Below are positions 23,855 to 36,050 of a stretch of DNA of 64,000 nt, in pieces. The translations under genes were made by a program, and so were the position numbers. The DNA lies in the NCBI GenBank assembly GCA_038380795.1, contig CM076259.1, forward strand, positions 26,518,977-26,582,976. Direction: 5' to 3'. The DNA is from Pyrocephalus nanus. Lineage: Eukaryota > Chordata > Aves > Passeriformes > Tyrannidae. Within the stretch, counting starts at the first letter, position 1. Every line of letters starts with the position of its first letter. Under the pieces are notes generated by a model. That model was not told the DNA's origin and did not search any database. It saw only the letters and a program-made list of their open reading frames with translations.

Positions 23855-24115
23855 GTTATGGTACTCTACCCCTCTGCTTGTCTTGTCTCCTCCTGCTTCA
23901 TTCAATCCATTCTCTAATTACCTGTCCTCAGCATTTTTATTCTTCAGTTCTGTTCCTGTTTCATCTCCAGCTCTATCTCCTTATATTCACTTTGCACTTC
24001 ATTTTGGTTCTCTTTCTTGCTCTATCTCTTAATAATCTCCTAAATCTCTTCTCTTGGCTCCTTCTCTCTCATGTAATAATTTTCTTCTCCCCTCAGTCTG
24101 CTTCATGGAATAACT
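23855..24115 (+). repeat. Pyrimidine-rich tract
   Basis: C/T-rich, with the phrase cctgtcctcagcatttttat (from 23921) matching one in the 22.6-23.2 kb tract, and 'tctccagctctatctcc' recalling phrases in the other tracts. Confidence 0.55.
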
Positions 24116-27100
24116 CTGACAACTAAAAAAAAGAAAAAGCCAAGAACAATAGTTATAAGGCCAGATGTCTGGACATCAGCATTCATTTCTGCTCTTATTT
24201 TTGGTCATACGCAAAATGTGCCCAGCTGTTGCACTAAGCCCTTTAAGCAATCAACAAATCCCTGCTCTGCCTGCCCTGAATATATTCATGCATAGAACTC
24301 CATCTGGAACTGCTCATCTTTTCTCCGGTATTCTTGAACTACCTTATACTTCTGGGTCTGATTGAATAAAGGATTTTATAAAGAATATTTTGAAATAAAA
24401 AAAATTAGCAAATCCTGTCAGTTGGAAATCTCTTCAACTGACACTATGTTTTCCACTGTGAAAGCAGGGTGTATTTCCCCTCCATGGTTCTCTGTCCCTT
24501 TGTTGCTTCATCTCCATTTGTCCATACATCAGTGCTGTGCTGCAAATTGGCTGGAGAATGTGTCTGGTTTGTCTATGTTTGAAAGCCCCAGGCTGCTTAG
24601 TGATAACACCTGTCCAGCTAGTTAGAGAGGGTACAGATCTAATTGGGACTGTGAAGGGAGGCAGAGGCAGCTCTCTCCATTCAGCATGACACTGAGGGTT
24701 AATAGAAGGAAAATATTGATGTTTTATTGAATTACTCCTATAGGTCAGATCATATAACATGCCCAAGATCTAAACAATGATCCTGTTCTGGAGGAATGTG
24801 TGGTTCAGACTGATGAGATAAACCGCTTGCTGGAATATCTCTCTGAGTTCACTGAATTGCTTCCCTTATTTAATTACAAATTAATTGAAAACACTCCTTG
24901 CCCAGCGGAACAATACTTAAAACCTGATTTGTTGATAGTATACTAATCCTGCTTCATATTCCTGTAGACTATCCCATGATTATGTCATCAGTTTTACACT
25001 TTTTTTTTTTGGCTTTAGCTAAAACCTTTTATGCAAGACTCATTAACATAAATAAAAGAAAAAGCTGGACCCTTGAGTACAGAATGTCTTATTGGTCCCA
25101 GCTGGGGTGGTAGTGACATAAATAACAAAGTGGCACACTTGCAACTGATGTAAATTTGTTAGCAGAAGCACTATCAGAGCTCAGAATGGAAAGATGTAGC
25201 TCTGTTAGTACAACAAGGAGATAAGTATTCAGACAGGGAGCAAATGAAATCTATGCAGGAAGAGGCTGAGTTATGGAATTAGTTGAATTTAAAACATCTA
25301 GAGGGTCACATGCCCTCTGCCTGTTGCATTTCTGTTCTTCAACCAGTACAAGATTACTCACCTTGCTGTACTTTTCAGTGCTTAGCATCATCTTTATCTT
25401 GATATTCTAAAAGAGGCAGAATTTGCCTTGAACCAGATAGCTCCTCAGTGTGATAGAAAAACCTGTTTGACAAAGAGAAAAATCCGAATTTATTTTCAGT
25501 CCACAAGAAGCAAGTTGCTAATATTCCAGGCAAGTCATTGGCTTCTCTGTTTGGGATGATGTCTATTTGTCTGCCATGAAATGCTTTGTAGAAACAGAAA
25601 TGCCCATAGAGCAGTGATAAAGTACTTAGCAATATCGAATTCTTATAAAGCATTTATCAGCCAGTGTCACAAAGCATTCTTACTCAGGTAGCTGAAGACT
25701 ATAAATCCAAACCATTGTCCACTTTCCTTCACAGAGATAAAAGTTCCTTCTTTCTCTTCTATTCTATAGCTGATCCTTTTCCTGAAACACTAATCATACA
25801 AACAATTTATAAGGTGTACCAAACAGGCTGACAGATTCAAGGAACCTTGGACACCACAGTGGAAAAAAGATAAGATCAGAGATTCTGGGTCTGGATTTCT
25901 CAGCCTTCCCTAACTTCAGTGGGTACAGGATACAGGTATGAGGGAATGTTTTATGCATATTGGTTCTGGCTATTTTGGGTCAAAAGGAAAAAGTTGAAGT
26001 CTAATAGGCTTCACGTACAAATCCCAGGGCCCTGGGGACATGTGATCTCAGGAAAATGCTCCTTTTGAAGGCAAGTAGTCACTTGACGCTCCCATCTTTG
26101 CAGAATTTTTTTCAAGTATAGCCCCCTCACTAGTACATAATATGCCTGCAAAGTAAAGAAAGTATAAATTGTAATGGTGCAGTGACTAGACCCCTGCAAA
26201 AGTCACACCCTAATGTAAGTGGTAAAGGCTGAGAGTTACTGCCACCATATGAAGGCCAAGCAGCTACAGAAGACATTTGGTTACCTCATAGATGGATGTA
26301 GTTCAGAGACTTCTCTGAATTATGCCCGTCTGTGTTTTAGATCTGGAAGAATGAGACTGCATGTGTTGAGTTTTCCAGATACCTGGGTCTCTTACCATAG
26401 AGGAACTAGAAGGCATTGCCTGAGGCTCTGAATTTGGTTGGGCTATTTAGCCAGGTTCCTGGGAAAATAAGATGACAAATATAACCTGGGATGCTATGTA
26501 AGAAAGCAGCTCCACTTTCAATCAGCTAGAGCTTATTTCAAGTTGGCATTATCCATCTTAGATATAGCTGAGTGTTCTGGTAGGAGGTCCAGAACCCATC
26601 TGGGTCCACACTGATGCAGATATCTGAATCTCACCAGCAAAATAGGAAGAGGGTTTCTGCTAGTTCCACCCTTCCACTGGGGTGGGAAAGCCTCCTTCCT
26701 CTCTGATGGGGGTGGGGGGGTGGATATGTGCAGTCCTTGTGTGATAGGCACTCTCAGTTATCTCTTTTATAATTCCAGCCAGTTAATGTCTCCATGCATT
26801 CCCAGCTTCACACCACCAAATAGTGCCTTTTCCTGAGGATTATTGTTCAGTGCAACTAAATTCAATTCAGGTCTCCAAAACCACCCTTAAATAAAAGTCA
26901 CCTGGGGCTATGAGTCTGGGATTGCAAAAAATGCCCAAGCATGTTTGGGGAATCAAGTAACAGAAGTATTAATGTATTGATGGATATAATGAATAAAAGC
27001 CTATATCAATGAATATAGATAATACTCTCAAAAAATTCAGGAGATATAGTTTTGGGTGTTTGCAGTGTCCCTGGGGTTTTCAAGATGAGAACCTAGCAGA

Positions 27101-29264
27101 GGTTTCAATGAGTACAGGGACAAATGACTGAGGACCTTTAAAGGTCATCTGAACACGTAATGGCTAAATATCTGTATCTCCACCTATATTTTTTCTGAAA
27201 GCCAATTTACAACTTTCAAAACTTTCCTCTTCATAGGGCTAAAGCAATATCTGTCTTACCATTTTGACATTGTTGAAGTAATTTTAACAAAAAACTAGGG
27301 AGATTAATTTCTCTTTAATTACAATGAGAAGTGAGGGTGGAAGAGAGCAAGAGACCCAAAAATCACGGACTACTTAGGACAGAGAGGAAAATGTTCACAA
27401 ACTGCTGACAAGATTAATATGCAGTTGATGGGAAGCGCTTTCACACCAGGGTGCCAACAAATAAACACAATTCAAAAATATCATCCCCTCTGCACTGGAT
27501 AAGGGTGGATTCCCAGCAACAGAGAGGAAGGGAGGAAAGGAGGGAGGGAGGGGGAGACATTTAGAGAAGGCGGGAGACCTATTTGCTCTGTGAAGCTTCG
27601 TGCCCAGAATTCCGCTGGTGGAATCTGATAGCAGGGGGCTAGCTGGGCCAGAGGGTTACTGCTTTCCCCATTAAAAAAAAACCAAACCAAAACAAAACAG
27701 GGAAAGGAGGCTTGGGTAGAGGAGGTTGAGGACTGTGTGTGAAAAACCTGAAGATCGAGTCTGTGCACAGCTGCTGCGGGGCTGGGACCTTCCACCTGCT
27801 GCGAGTACTGAGCTAACTTCATGAATGCTGCAGGATTTGCAGAACCCAGAGGAACAGAAGGGTTGAGTGCTCTTCTTGCTCAGCACAGTGGGAGATTGTC
27901 CCTAGTTTAAGTAATGCAAACATACCTTGCTAATGTGGGTTGCCTCGAAACAAAAAAAACTTGAGGGGAGGTAAGCTAGAGGAGGAAAAGAGCAGGCACC
28001 TCCACAAGCTGAAAAGTGTGCTGTGAATTTACTACCAGTGGCAGTTTACAATCAGTACATAAAAAATTAAAATGACAAACTGATTATTTTCCCCTTTCCT
28101 TTGACCTTTTCTGCCTTTGTTCTCTGCTTCCTCTATCTTCCCATTGTTCTGTCATCTCCCTTCCACACTACCATATTCTGGTATTGAGGGAAATGCTGCC
28201 ATTTCACTGTCAATCACCTGTTTAAAAATGCAATTTAGATAATATTTCAGTTAAGCCAGGTTTTAATTGCCAGGCTTGAAAGCTGAACAGCACTGGATTA
28301 TATGTCTATATATATCAGCAGAGGAGATTTAATGAAATTGTTCATTAATGAAATCTTAGCTTTAAGACTTCACATCCCTTCAGAGAAATGTGGCATTAAG
28401 AGGCTTCTGCCAAGAACTGCGGCCAAGAACTTTTACTGAGATTGTGCTGTAAACAAAATTATAAAAAAAAAATAGCTGAAATCAGTGTGAATGGCACAAG
28501 TTACCCTAGAAAGGAGATTTTAATCCCTGTATTAATCTTCTTACGGCTGAAAGCATAGACATCTTAGTACAGCCCACTCAGCATCTCTTCACTCTTGCTG
28601 TCTTTCAGCTTCTGTCCCATGCTAATTATTTCCTCCCAGCTGTGTCACCTCTGGAGTTCCCCCCTCCACATCTACTTCCCACCATTCAATATCTAGTGCA
28701 GGCTTTGCATTCAGCAAACTACACAGTGCTTTAGTGATGTGCATATATGGGAACTATGAAGGACAATAACCAGAGTCCCACTCCTTGCCTGTTTGAAAGC
28801 GAGTGTTTAAATCTAGGTTTCCAAAGGGAAAAGGCACTGGAGGAACTCTGTCACACTGTGCTCCACCTGTGCCTCTAAGTCACTATTGGATAAGGAGGGA
28901 TGGTTTTGCTTCTTAGGCTGATCCAATTGGTCTTGCAACCTTTTGGTTCCCACAGGAGCATGACAGCTCTGTCTGTGTAACAGCTAATGCCTCACAGTTG
29001 ACCTCCAGGGTCAAGGACAATGTGCTGATCTGGGGATGACAGTAATAGTTCTGTTGACAGATGCATTTCAGCAGCTGTACAGCCACTTGGTGGGACTTGA
29101 AGTTAACTCTTCCTGTGCCACCTGACACCGATGGCTCAATTGTAACTTGCATGAGACAGATCATTTCCAGCCCCTTTGCCCTCCATGAACAGTATACCTC
29201 TCCAAAATAAATTGCCTCATCACTTCAAGGAAGAAATATGCAGATTGTAAATACCAAGCTCTCC
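24116..29264. other. Intergenic, no gene seen
   Basis: Unique AT-rich sequence, with a G/A-rich run at 27526-27556 (agggagggaggggg) able in principle to form a weak G-quadruplex. No splice-flanked coding segment or repeat family is recognised. Confidence 0.55.
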
Positions 29265-29830
29265 CTACAGCCTCTCCTTCTCGACTTAGTCTGTCCAGCT
29301 TTATGTCTCTTTCCTCTTCTTCCTGCTTGCTTCCTCTCAAATCCCTGCTTGATTGTTAAAATGCCTTTTTAGACCTTGCGATCTTTCTTTGGTCCTGCTC
29401 CCTGCCATTGACACCAGAGTATTCTCCTGATGACAAGACTGACTCACATGCTGCACTGAGGATCCTGGATGGTTGTTGTTGATGAACCTAGTCCTTGCTC
29501 CTTCTCCAGTCTCTCTAATTTCTTTCTCTCAACTTATTATCTGTTCACCTCTTTCTCCCTCATTAATGTCCAGCTGAATGCTTATGCTTAATGACATTAC
29601 TGCTTTCATCAGTGATGTTTTGAACTGACTGTAAATTTCTCTTTTCTTTCATCCTCTTCAATGCTGGACCAATATTCACCCACTCAGATGCTCTTACGGC
29701 ACATTTTCTGTAACACATTGCCTTCTTATAGTTCTAAGTTTCTTTCTCTTTGCTTCATTTTTTCCTCACTTCTCTCTCAGCTCTTTTAAGATCTTGATGG
29801 GGTCTTCTTCCTTAACATCCTCTCTAGCAT
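29265..29830 (+). repeat. Pyrimidine-rich tract
   Basis: About 560 bases of interrupted C/T-rich sequence ('gtccagctttatgtctc', 'tctccagtctctctaattt', 'cttcttcctgcttgcttcc'), similar in phrase content to the tracts at 2.7, 22.6 and 23.9 kb. Confidence 0.5.
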
Positions 29831-32799
29831 CTGCCTAATTTATTTTTGACATGTTTTATTGCCTTCTTTCTTTGTTGACTCCTTTGTTGCCCCTAATAGG
29901 CGTCTCTGCAGCCCTGTTCTCTGAGTTTCCCTAAGAGCTTGTATAGGTGACTTAGGAAAGGAAAACTTTCCACATCTCTTCTTACCCGCGATGCTGCAGC
30001 TGTAAGAGCAGCTGTTGTACCTGCAGTGACTTACCACTTAGCTGAGAATCACCAGAAACATTGCAACATGCTGCATCGAGGCCGTAGATCAGGATCAGTT
30101 TCCTCGTCCCTCAGGCTCCTGAGACTGCATGACAGCTACTCTTGAGCCCAGACTTAACTACCCCACATACAACTGATTCATGAACAGCAAGATGAGAGAG
30201 CTGAGCAAAGAGCGGCAGACCTTTGGATCTGCAAGTCTAACAGTTCCAGTCTGCAATCCTGTAGGATGCAAGCATGTCCTCTATGTTTTAGAACTAGCCT
30301 ATAAAAATTAAAATAATTCTGCATCTGGAAAATAACAATCTAGTGCCTTCTGGCATCTCCCAGCCCTAGACCTTTTTCCCTTCCCCTCCCTCTCCTATAT
30401 TTTAAAGACTGAATATACTGACACAATTGAAAGCTCCTTCTTGGATAATAAAAGTGCTTTTGGAATCCACTCCTGTGTAGCAAGATATAAAAAGCTGAAA
30501 AATTACACAACTGAGGAAAGAGAAAGAAAGGTAAAATGTGAAAGATTTTTAAGCAGTCTTGCAAATACATACAGAATCAGATAGGTCAAAATACTCTTGG
30601 TTTGTTTGTTGTTTTTTTGGTTTTTTTTACTTCTGCTTTTAACATATTGGTATAATTTTAGATACACTTTTTCATTTTTACTTGTTTCTTTCTGTTTAAT
30701 TTTCCACTGACTTTACTGAATTACTTTGACTGTGTGGCAGTTTTCATGGAGCAAACTGTCACATCTTTGTCCAGATCCTAAGAAATATACAATGATCATG
30801 TGCCTAAAATCACCAACACAGTCTCCTTTAGCACACACTACTCTTCCTGGCCTAATGGAAAGAACAATCCACAGCTTAATTTCCCAATGAGACTGCAACA
30901 TTGCTTAGCACCGATTTTGAAGAGTATTTGTGAAGGGTTTGAACTACAAGAATGATATGGATCAGTACAAGAACCCTCCTGCTGCCCCTCAACTTTATTA
31001 GATTAAGGAAAACTGATCTATCTCCAGAGTTATTCTGGAGGCTTACTATGGCATCTGACCTTCCCCTGCTTTGGACTTAAAGAAATAGTCCACATATCTC
31101 CATTGTCATATCTTAGCCACAGTCAAGTTAAAAAAAAATAGGCAAAAAATTGAGAAATTTTGAAAGGCTTGTATTTGTGTGTTTTGCACATATAGGATAC
31201 ACATTTTTCAGTGGACAGCAGTGAAGTGGTAATTTCCTTCTGAATCTAAAAGTGATATTTTATAATATAATTCCGCTAAGAACTCTGATGCTTGCCCTTG
31301 TTATCATGACTGTAGTGAGTAAGTAATCAAAAAAATTATGCTTTTCCCTTCCTATGAGGAAGTTCTAAGTTTGGCTTGATTTTCTAAATGAATGTGTCAC
31401 TAAAGGTATTATACTTTAAAAAAAAAATCCAACACCCTTTCCCCCACCAGATCCCAAAAAGACTCCTGAGAGTCACACACACACACACACACACAAAAAA
31501 ACCACCAAAAAAACAACACTTTCCAAACATGTGGGTTTTGAGTTTGATTCTTAAAGTGGTGAGACTGATCATTCACTTTTCTTCCACCAGACAGCAAATT
31601 TCTCCAGCCTGGCCCTGGTCCTGGCCAGGTTCCTGCTTCCCGTGGTCGGAAGCCTCCCTCTATCGACCAACAATCTCACTGTTCAGGAGGAGGGAACTTT
31701 GGTTAGAAGCAAGAGCAGGACCTGATCTGCCAGGTATCTGGGACTTCTTGCAAATGTTTTTTGAATCTGCCATCAAAATAAAAAAAAAAAAATTCTATCT
31801 GCATGGTTTTGTAGAGTTTCTACATTGACTTCTTTTTATTAATAAATGTATGCTTATACTATTGAAAGAGCTGGTCCAGCAGGGCTAGGAAATGAAATTC
31901 TTTTTATTTATACAGAATAAGCTATATTTCTGCTCTTATGTCTCTGTTTACAATGGCAGTGAAAAAAGGAATGACTTCAGCCCACGTGCTTCTCACCTGA
32001 AGGCCTTCAAACAAGAGCTGAGCAGAACTGAATCAATCGGATCTAGCATCCAGAGATGACTTCGCCATCTTGGCTGTACAAACAACAATTGTCATTTAAA
32101 GTCACTCTGAAGAACTAGGAGAAATTTGCTAACCTGTTCTTTTATATTATTTGGAACAAGCACTCAGTGTGCATTATTATGTATAAAGAGCCATTTTCAT
32201 TCCTCCAGTAATAAAAAGAAAAAAAATCCATTACAGTGAATAAATATATGTTCCATTTTTTTTTCCCCAAATGAGGTTATCGTGAGAAAATATAAATTTG
32301 CAGAATTGTACTTATTTACAAATCTCAGTGTACTAGACAACAGGGAACTGTACTCAGGCAGGCAGCTAAGCAGAATCCTTTCTCAAATGTGCATGGACCT
32401 GAGTCATTGTGACGATGGAGCAGATCCTCACACAGTGTAAATCAACATGATGCCGTTAACCTCAGTGGAGCATTGATGAAGTACAAGTGGATGCCTAAGG
32501 TGTCTGGGAGAAACCAGCAAGGTCCCGGACTTTGTCATGTTTACTGACACGATGATTTATTGTTAAAACTTAGGGGTGCACAGGAGAACTGGACAAGGTA
32601 CGCTGTGTAGCTCTTTTGACTTGCTTAGGAAGCCTGCAATGTGCACCCAGAGACTTACTTTACTTTAACAGGGTTGCTCAGAAAGTGCAACTGGGGAGCG
32701 TGAATTAAGAAAATGTAGAGAGTGAGCAAGCTGAGGGAAAGAGGCGAGTTTGAACATATTTCTCAACTCGCAAGACTACAGCTGTGGGAATAATTTAAA
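29831..32799. other. Intergenic, no gene seen
   Basis: AT-rich DNA containing the CA microsatellite at 31474-31494 and several short A/T runs. Open frames are short and unsupported. Confidence 0.55.
31474..31494 (+). repeat. (CA)n microsatellite
   Basis: About ten and a half perfect CA units, followed by A-rich sequence. Confidence 0.95.
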
Positions 32800-33430
32800 A
32801 AGCACACTTTTTTGGATAATTTATTTTTGAAACTCTGCAAAATTTGTCAAATCGTTTATTTGATGAGCATTATTTGACCAGCTGTACAGAGAGCCACACT
32901 GGAGTGCTGTAATGAGTGCTTTGGAATGCGATCAGCGTTAATGTGCCTGCGATAGTTGGATAATTCTTTTACCCTGCTCATTTCTGTGGTTTGCCTGTAA
33001 CTATGGCCCCGCTTGATTGCTGTTATGATGTGAGCTTTGAATTCTCTCTCTCCTTTGGCCTTTTCCTTTTGGCAGTTCCCGCAGAGCTGAGCCCTGATTA
33101 GAACCACAGCAGGTCATTCGATCTTCAGATGGCTATAAAAGGTCTGTGCAAGTGACCATCTCGCTTCTGTCCCAAATGGATGATCACACATAGCGCACAT
33201 TGCCGCACTCCTGGCGTGACTTCAGCAAAACTGGCAAGTTTTCCTTCTAAAGCTAAAGAATAACACAAGGTACAAGGAGCAATTCCATTAAATGTCCCTT
33301 TAAGCTGTCAAATTTAGCAGGAACTTTAAAAAAGAGCAGACTTTGAAGTGATGAGGGAGAAGTACTGTTCCCCTGCTTGAAATTGCAGCTGGGTTTGTTA
33401 CCATCAGGTGTGATATGAAGTCAGCATTTT
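32800..33430. promoter_or_regulatory. Candidate regulatory block with a T-box site
   Basis: Repeat-free sequence with retained CpGs ('gaatgcgatcagcgtta', 'tagcgcacattgccgcac') and AT-rich homeodomain-type stretches, again enhancer-like in texture. A perfect T-box half-site AGGTGTGA lies at 33406-33413. This may be of interest because the expected distal neighbour is TBX15, but that link is inferred from synteny. Confidence 0.3.
33406..33413 (+). promoter_or_regulatory. T-box half-site AGGTGTGA
   Basis: An exact match to the Brachyury/T-box half-site. Eight-base matches are expected by chance about once per 30 kb counting both strands, so this is suggestive only. Confidence 0.25.
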
Positions 33431-35276
33431 CCTTGATGACTTTTTCCTTTGCCATTGTTGCAATCTGGCACTGCAGACCGGTGCCTCATTCCAGGTTTTT
33501 AAAGGGAACTGTTACTTTCCTGAAGGATTTTATTCCTTGTCTCCTTCTAAATGGATTTTGTTATTTTGTAATTTCTCAAAAATAAGTGAGTTTGATAAAA
33601 TCCAGATATTTGGAACCAAGATGGAGAGTTCAGATAACAGCAGTTTTACTGCAGAAAAAACAGAGGTTTAAATACTCATGCTATTAAGTAAAGTTTATAG
33701 TTATATGCTGCTCTCTTTCATTCCTGGGGTTCTTCGGAATACTGATGTCCCCGTTTTCAGGAACTTGTGCTGTTCAAGTGCTGGTGACATTGCCAAGTGA
33801 AACAGCATCACCTAGCTTGTGCTGGTAATCTTCCCATTGTGGTGGGAAGCACTCACAAGAGGGGTGTCCATATCTCAGTACCTGCATGGACCTTGCTTTG
33901 TTCAAAGACATATTCTCTGGAACACAGACCATTGAATGCTGGACACATAACTGTTTCTTTGGGAATCTCAGACTCTTATGCAATTCACAAAAAACAGTGT
34001 TTCAAGAATTCACTCTGGTCAGACACTGAGATAGAGAGTGAATTTTTCTTTTCAGACACTGATGCTATCAAGGGCTGAAATTCATAATGCAGAAAATCTT
34101 CATATAATTAAAATTCTCCTTTTTTTGCTAAGTGCAAGTATCCCCTGAGATGCCTGGCACAGTAACAGCACTAATTTTTGTTTCATTATTTGTATTTGTT
34201 ATTGAAATAAAGATCAAATGGTGGATTTAAAGCCAGAAGCCTGAAGTTTCAATCCTGGCTCTAAGATCTGTTCATTGAATCTACTTTGGACTCAATCAGC
34301 TTGTGGTTAAAGATCTCAGTAGGAAAGAAACATTACTTTGCTGTTCTGTCATACTGTCCTTCAAGATCTCTCAATACACTCTATGTTAGATCTCATAAGT
34401 CTGATCTGAAGTTTGAAAATATTAATAGCAAATGGCTTACAAGCTCGAAATAGCCCATTTTAAGTTTTCTCCCAGAAGTTATTTTTGTGAATACTTTTCA
34501 AAAAGGCAAATCTTTAAAAATATAATGAAATCAAATGATAAAATATACAGCTTTTTGGAATATATACTCTCATTTTTGGTTTTGGTAGTTTTGATTGATC
34601 AGCTGAGACCTCACTATTCTTCAAATCAAGGTTTTCCTGCTTTCTTTATAAAAAATCACAGTAACACTTTTTGAGAAGAATGATCAAAAGGAAAAGAAAT
34701 GTGGTTCTCAAGGTGGCACATAGAAAAGTAATTCAGCATTGATATAAACTCTGACTATTCAGTTTATTTTATATATAGAGGGTTATCATTGTTATTAACA
34801 GTAACACTTCAGGATGTCATGATAGCTTGTAAATATAAAGAGGATATTCTTACTGACACTGAATTAATTAGAATTTTTCAGGTATCTTTTATTTTTATGT
34901 TGGAAGTACCGTACTTGAACTCAGTCCAAACATTTGCGCATAAATTAAAAGCTAAGTAATGGAATGCCCACACAAACACAAATTCCTCTTTTATTAGTGT
35001 TCAATCACAGTTATATTACACAAAGTCATATCATAGAGTTCTGCCAGATGTCAGGGAACAAAAAGGCACACACTGCTAGGTGAGGAGAGGGCTAAGAAAT
35101 TGGTGTTGCAAAACTAAAAGCCAACCACAGAAATAGTTTGGCAATAGCCTTCACGTGAGGGGATCATATGTCTCTCCTGAATTGCAGTAGAGCATGCACA
35201 AGGGTTTCATGTGATGGAGTACAATGAATGTCTACTGAGATGGCCAAAGATGCTGCTTTTCTCTGGCATTTCTGCC
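33431..35276. other. Intergenic, mostly unremarkable
   Basis: Unique AT-rich sequence apart from the possible SINE relic at 34.2 kb. No gene is supported. Confidence 0.55.
34215..34300 (+). mobile_element. Possible MIR/tRNA-derived SINE relic
   Basis: The string gtggatttaaagccagaagc, then 'ctgaagtttcaatcctggctct' in two parts, resembles the conserved MIR segment (a 'gtggttaaagc' lead, then 'gttcaaatcctggctctg'). A weak 'cttggg'-like part follows. MIR copies occur sparsely in sauropsids. Divergence is high and no target-site duplication is visible. Confidence 0.35.
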
Positions 35277-35509
35277 TCAGTCCTTTTCTAGAGACATATT
35301 TTTTAGCAGAAATGCAAGGATAGGAAGTACCTCTGTGCCCAGATGCTGCAGTTCATTTACTGGTATATCATGTTCCCCCAGAAGCTTCAAAGCCAAAGGT
35401 AGTAGTAAAAGCCATAATGCCTGTTCTTCCACTTCAGAAAAGTTCAGCAGAGCTCCACAACTGGACACTAGGAACCAGATCCCATCAGAAGGAACTGTAA
35501 TTGGACACT
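35277..35509 (-). other. Exon-like open frame, unidentified
   Basis: A minus-strand frame opens after an AATTACAG acceptor-like sequence near 35510 and runs to a TGA before 35277. The peptide is leucine-rich and helical in character (ALWLLLLPLALKLLGEHDIP, then LGTEVLPILAFLLKNMS). It would read as a 3'-terminal exon of under 80 codons with no ATG near its start. I do not recognise the family. It lies just beyond the 3' end of a CR1 copy. A chance frame is the default explanation; a decayed retrocopy or lineage-specific exon is possible. Confidence 0.12.
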
Positions 35510-35582
35510 TTATCTACATTGCATGTTGTTCTGAGAGATTCTAGTATTTCAACATTCGTTTTTGTTCCCAAATCAAAATACA

Positions 35583-36050
35583 AATCATAGGATGATAGAA
35601 TATCTTGAGTTGGAAGGGACTCACAAGAATCAGCCAAGTCCAGCTCCTGATTCTCCACAGGCCAGTCCCAAGAATCACACCATGTGCCTGAGAGTGTTGT
35701 CCAAATGCCTCTTGAACTCTGTCAGGCTTGGTGCTGTAACCACTTCCCTGGGGAGCCTGTTCCAATGCCCCCACCACTCTCGGGGGGAAGAACTCCTTCC
35801 TAATACCCAGCCTAAACTTCCCCTGACACAGCTTCATGCCCCTGTGTCCTACTACTGCTCATCACAGAGGAGAGATTGCTATCTGCCCCTCAGCTTCATC
35901 TCATGAGGAAGCCGTAGACTACAATGAGGTCTCCTCTCAGTCTCTTCTTCTCTAGGCTTAAACAGACCAAGTGACCTCAGCTGCTCCTAATGCAGCTTTC
36001 ACTCAAGGCCCTTCACCACCTTAGTGACTCTTCTTTGGACACTCTCTTAT
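35583..36050 (-). mobile_element. CR1 LINE 3' fragment
   Basis: A reverse-oriented CR1. Its 3' end lies at the left with 'aatcataggatgatagaat' and 'gagttggaagggactcac'. It continues through 'ccaaatgcctcttgaactct', 'tggggagcctgttccaatgc', 'aactccttcctaatacc' and 'gaggtctcctctcagtctc', and fades near 'ttctttggacactctc'. It is 5'-truncated. Open frames on both strands here are CR1 remnants without reverse-transcriptase motifs. Confidence 0.95.

Noticed and set aside
22562..24126. Leucine/serine-rich plus-strand frames, looking like membrane segments
   Set aside because: They are translations of C/T-rich DNA (TCC, CTC, CTT codons); hydrophobicity follows composition.
35562..35906. Frames on both strands at 35.5-35.9 kb
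   Set aside because: They are CR1 3' sequence.
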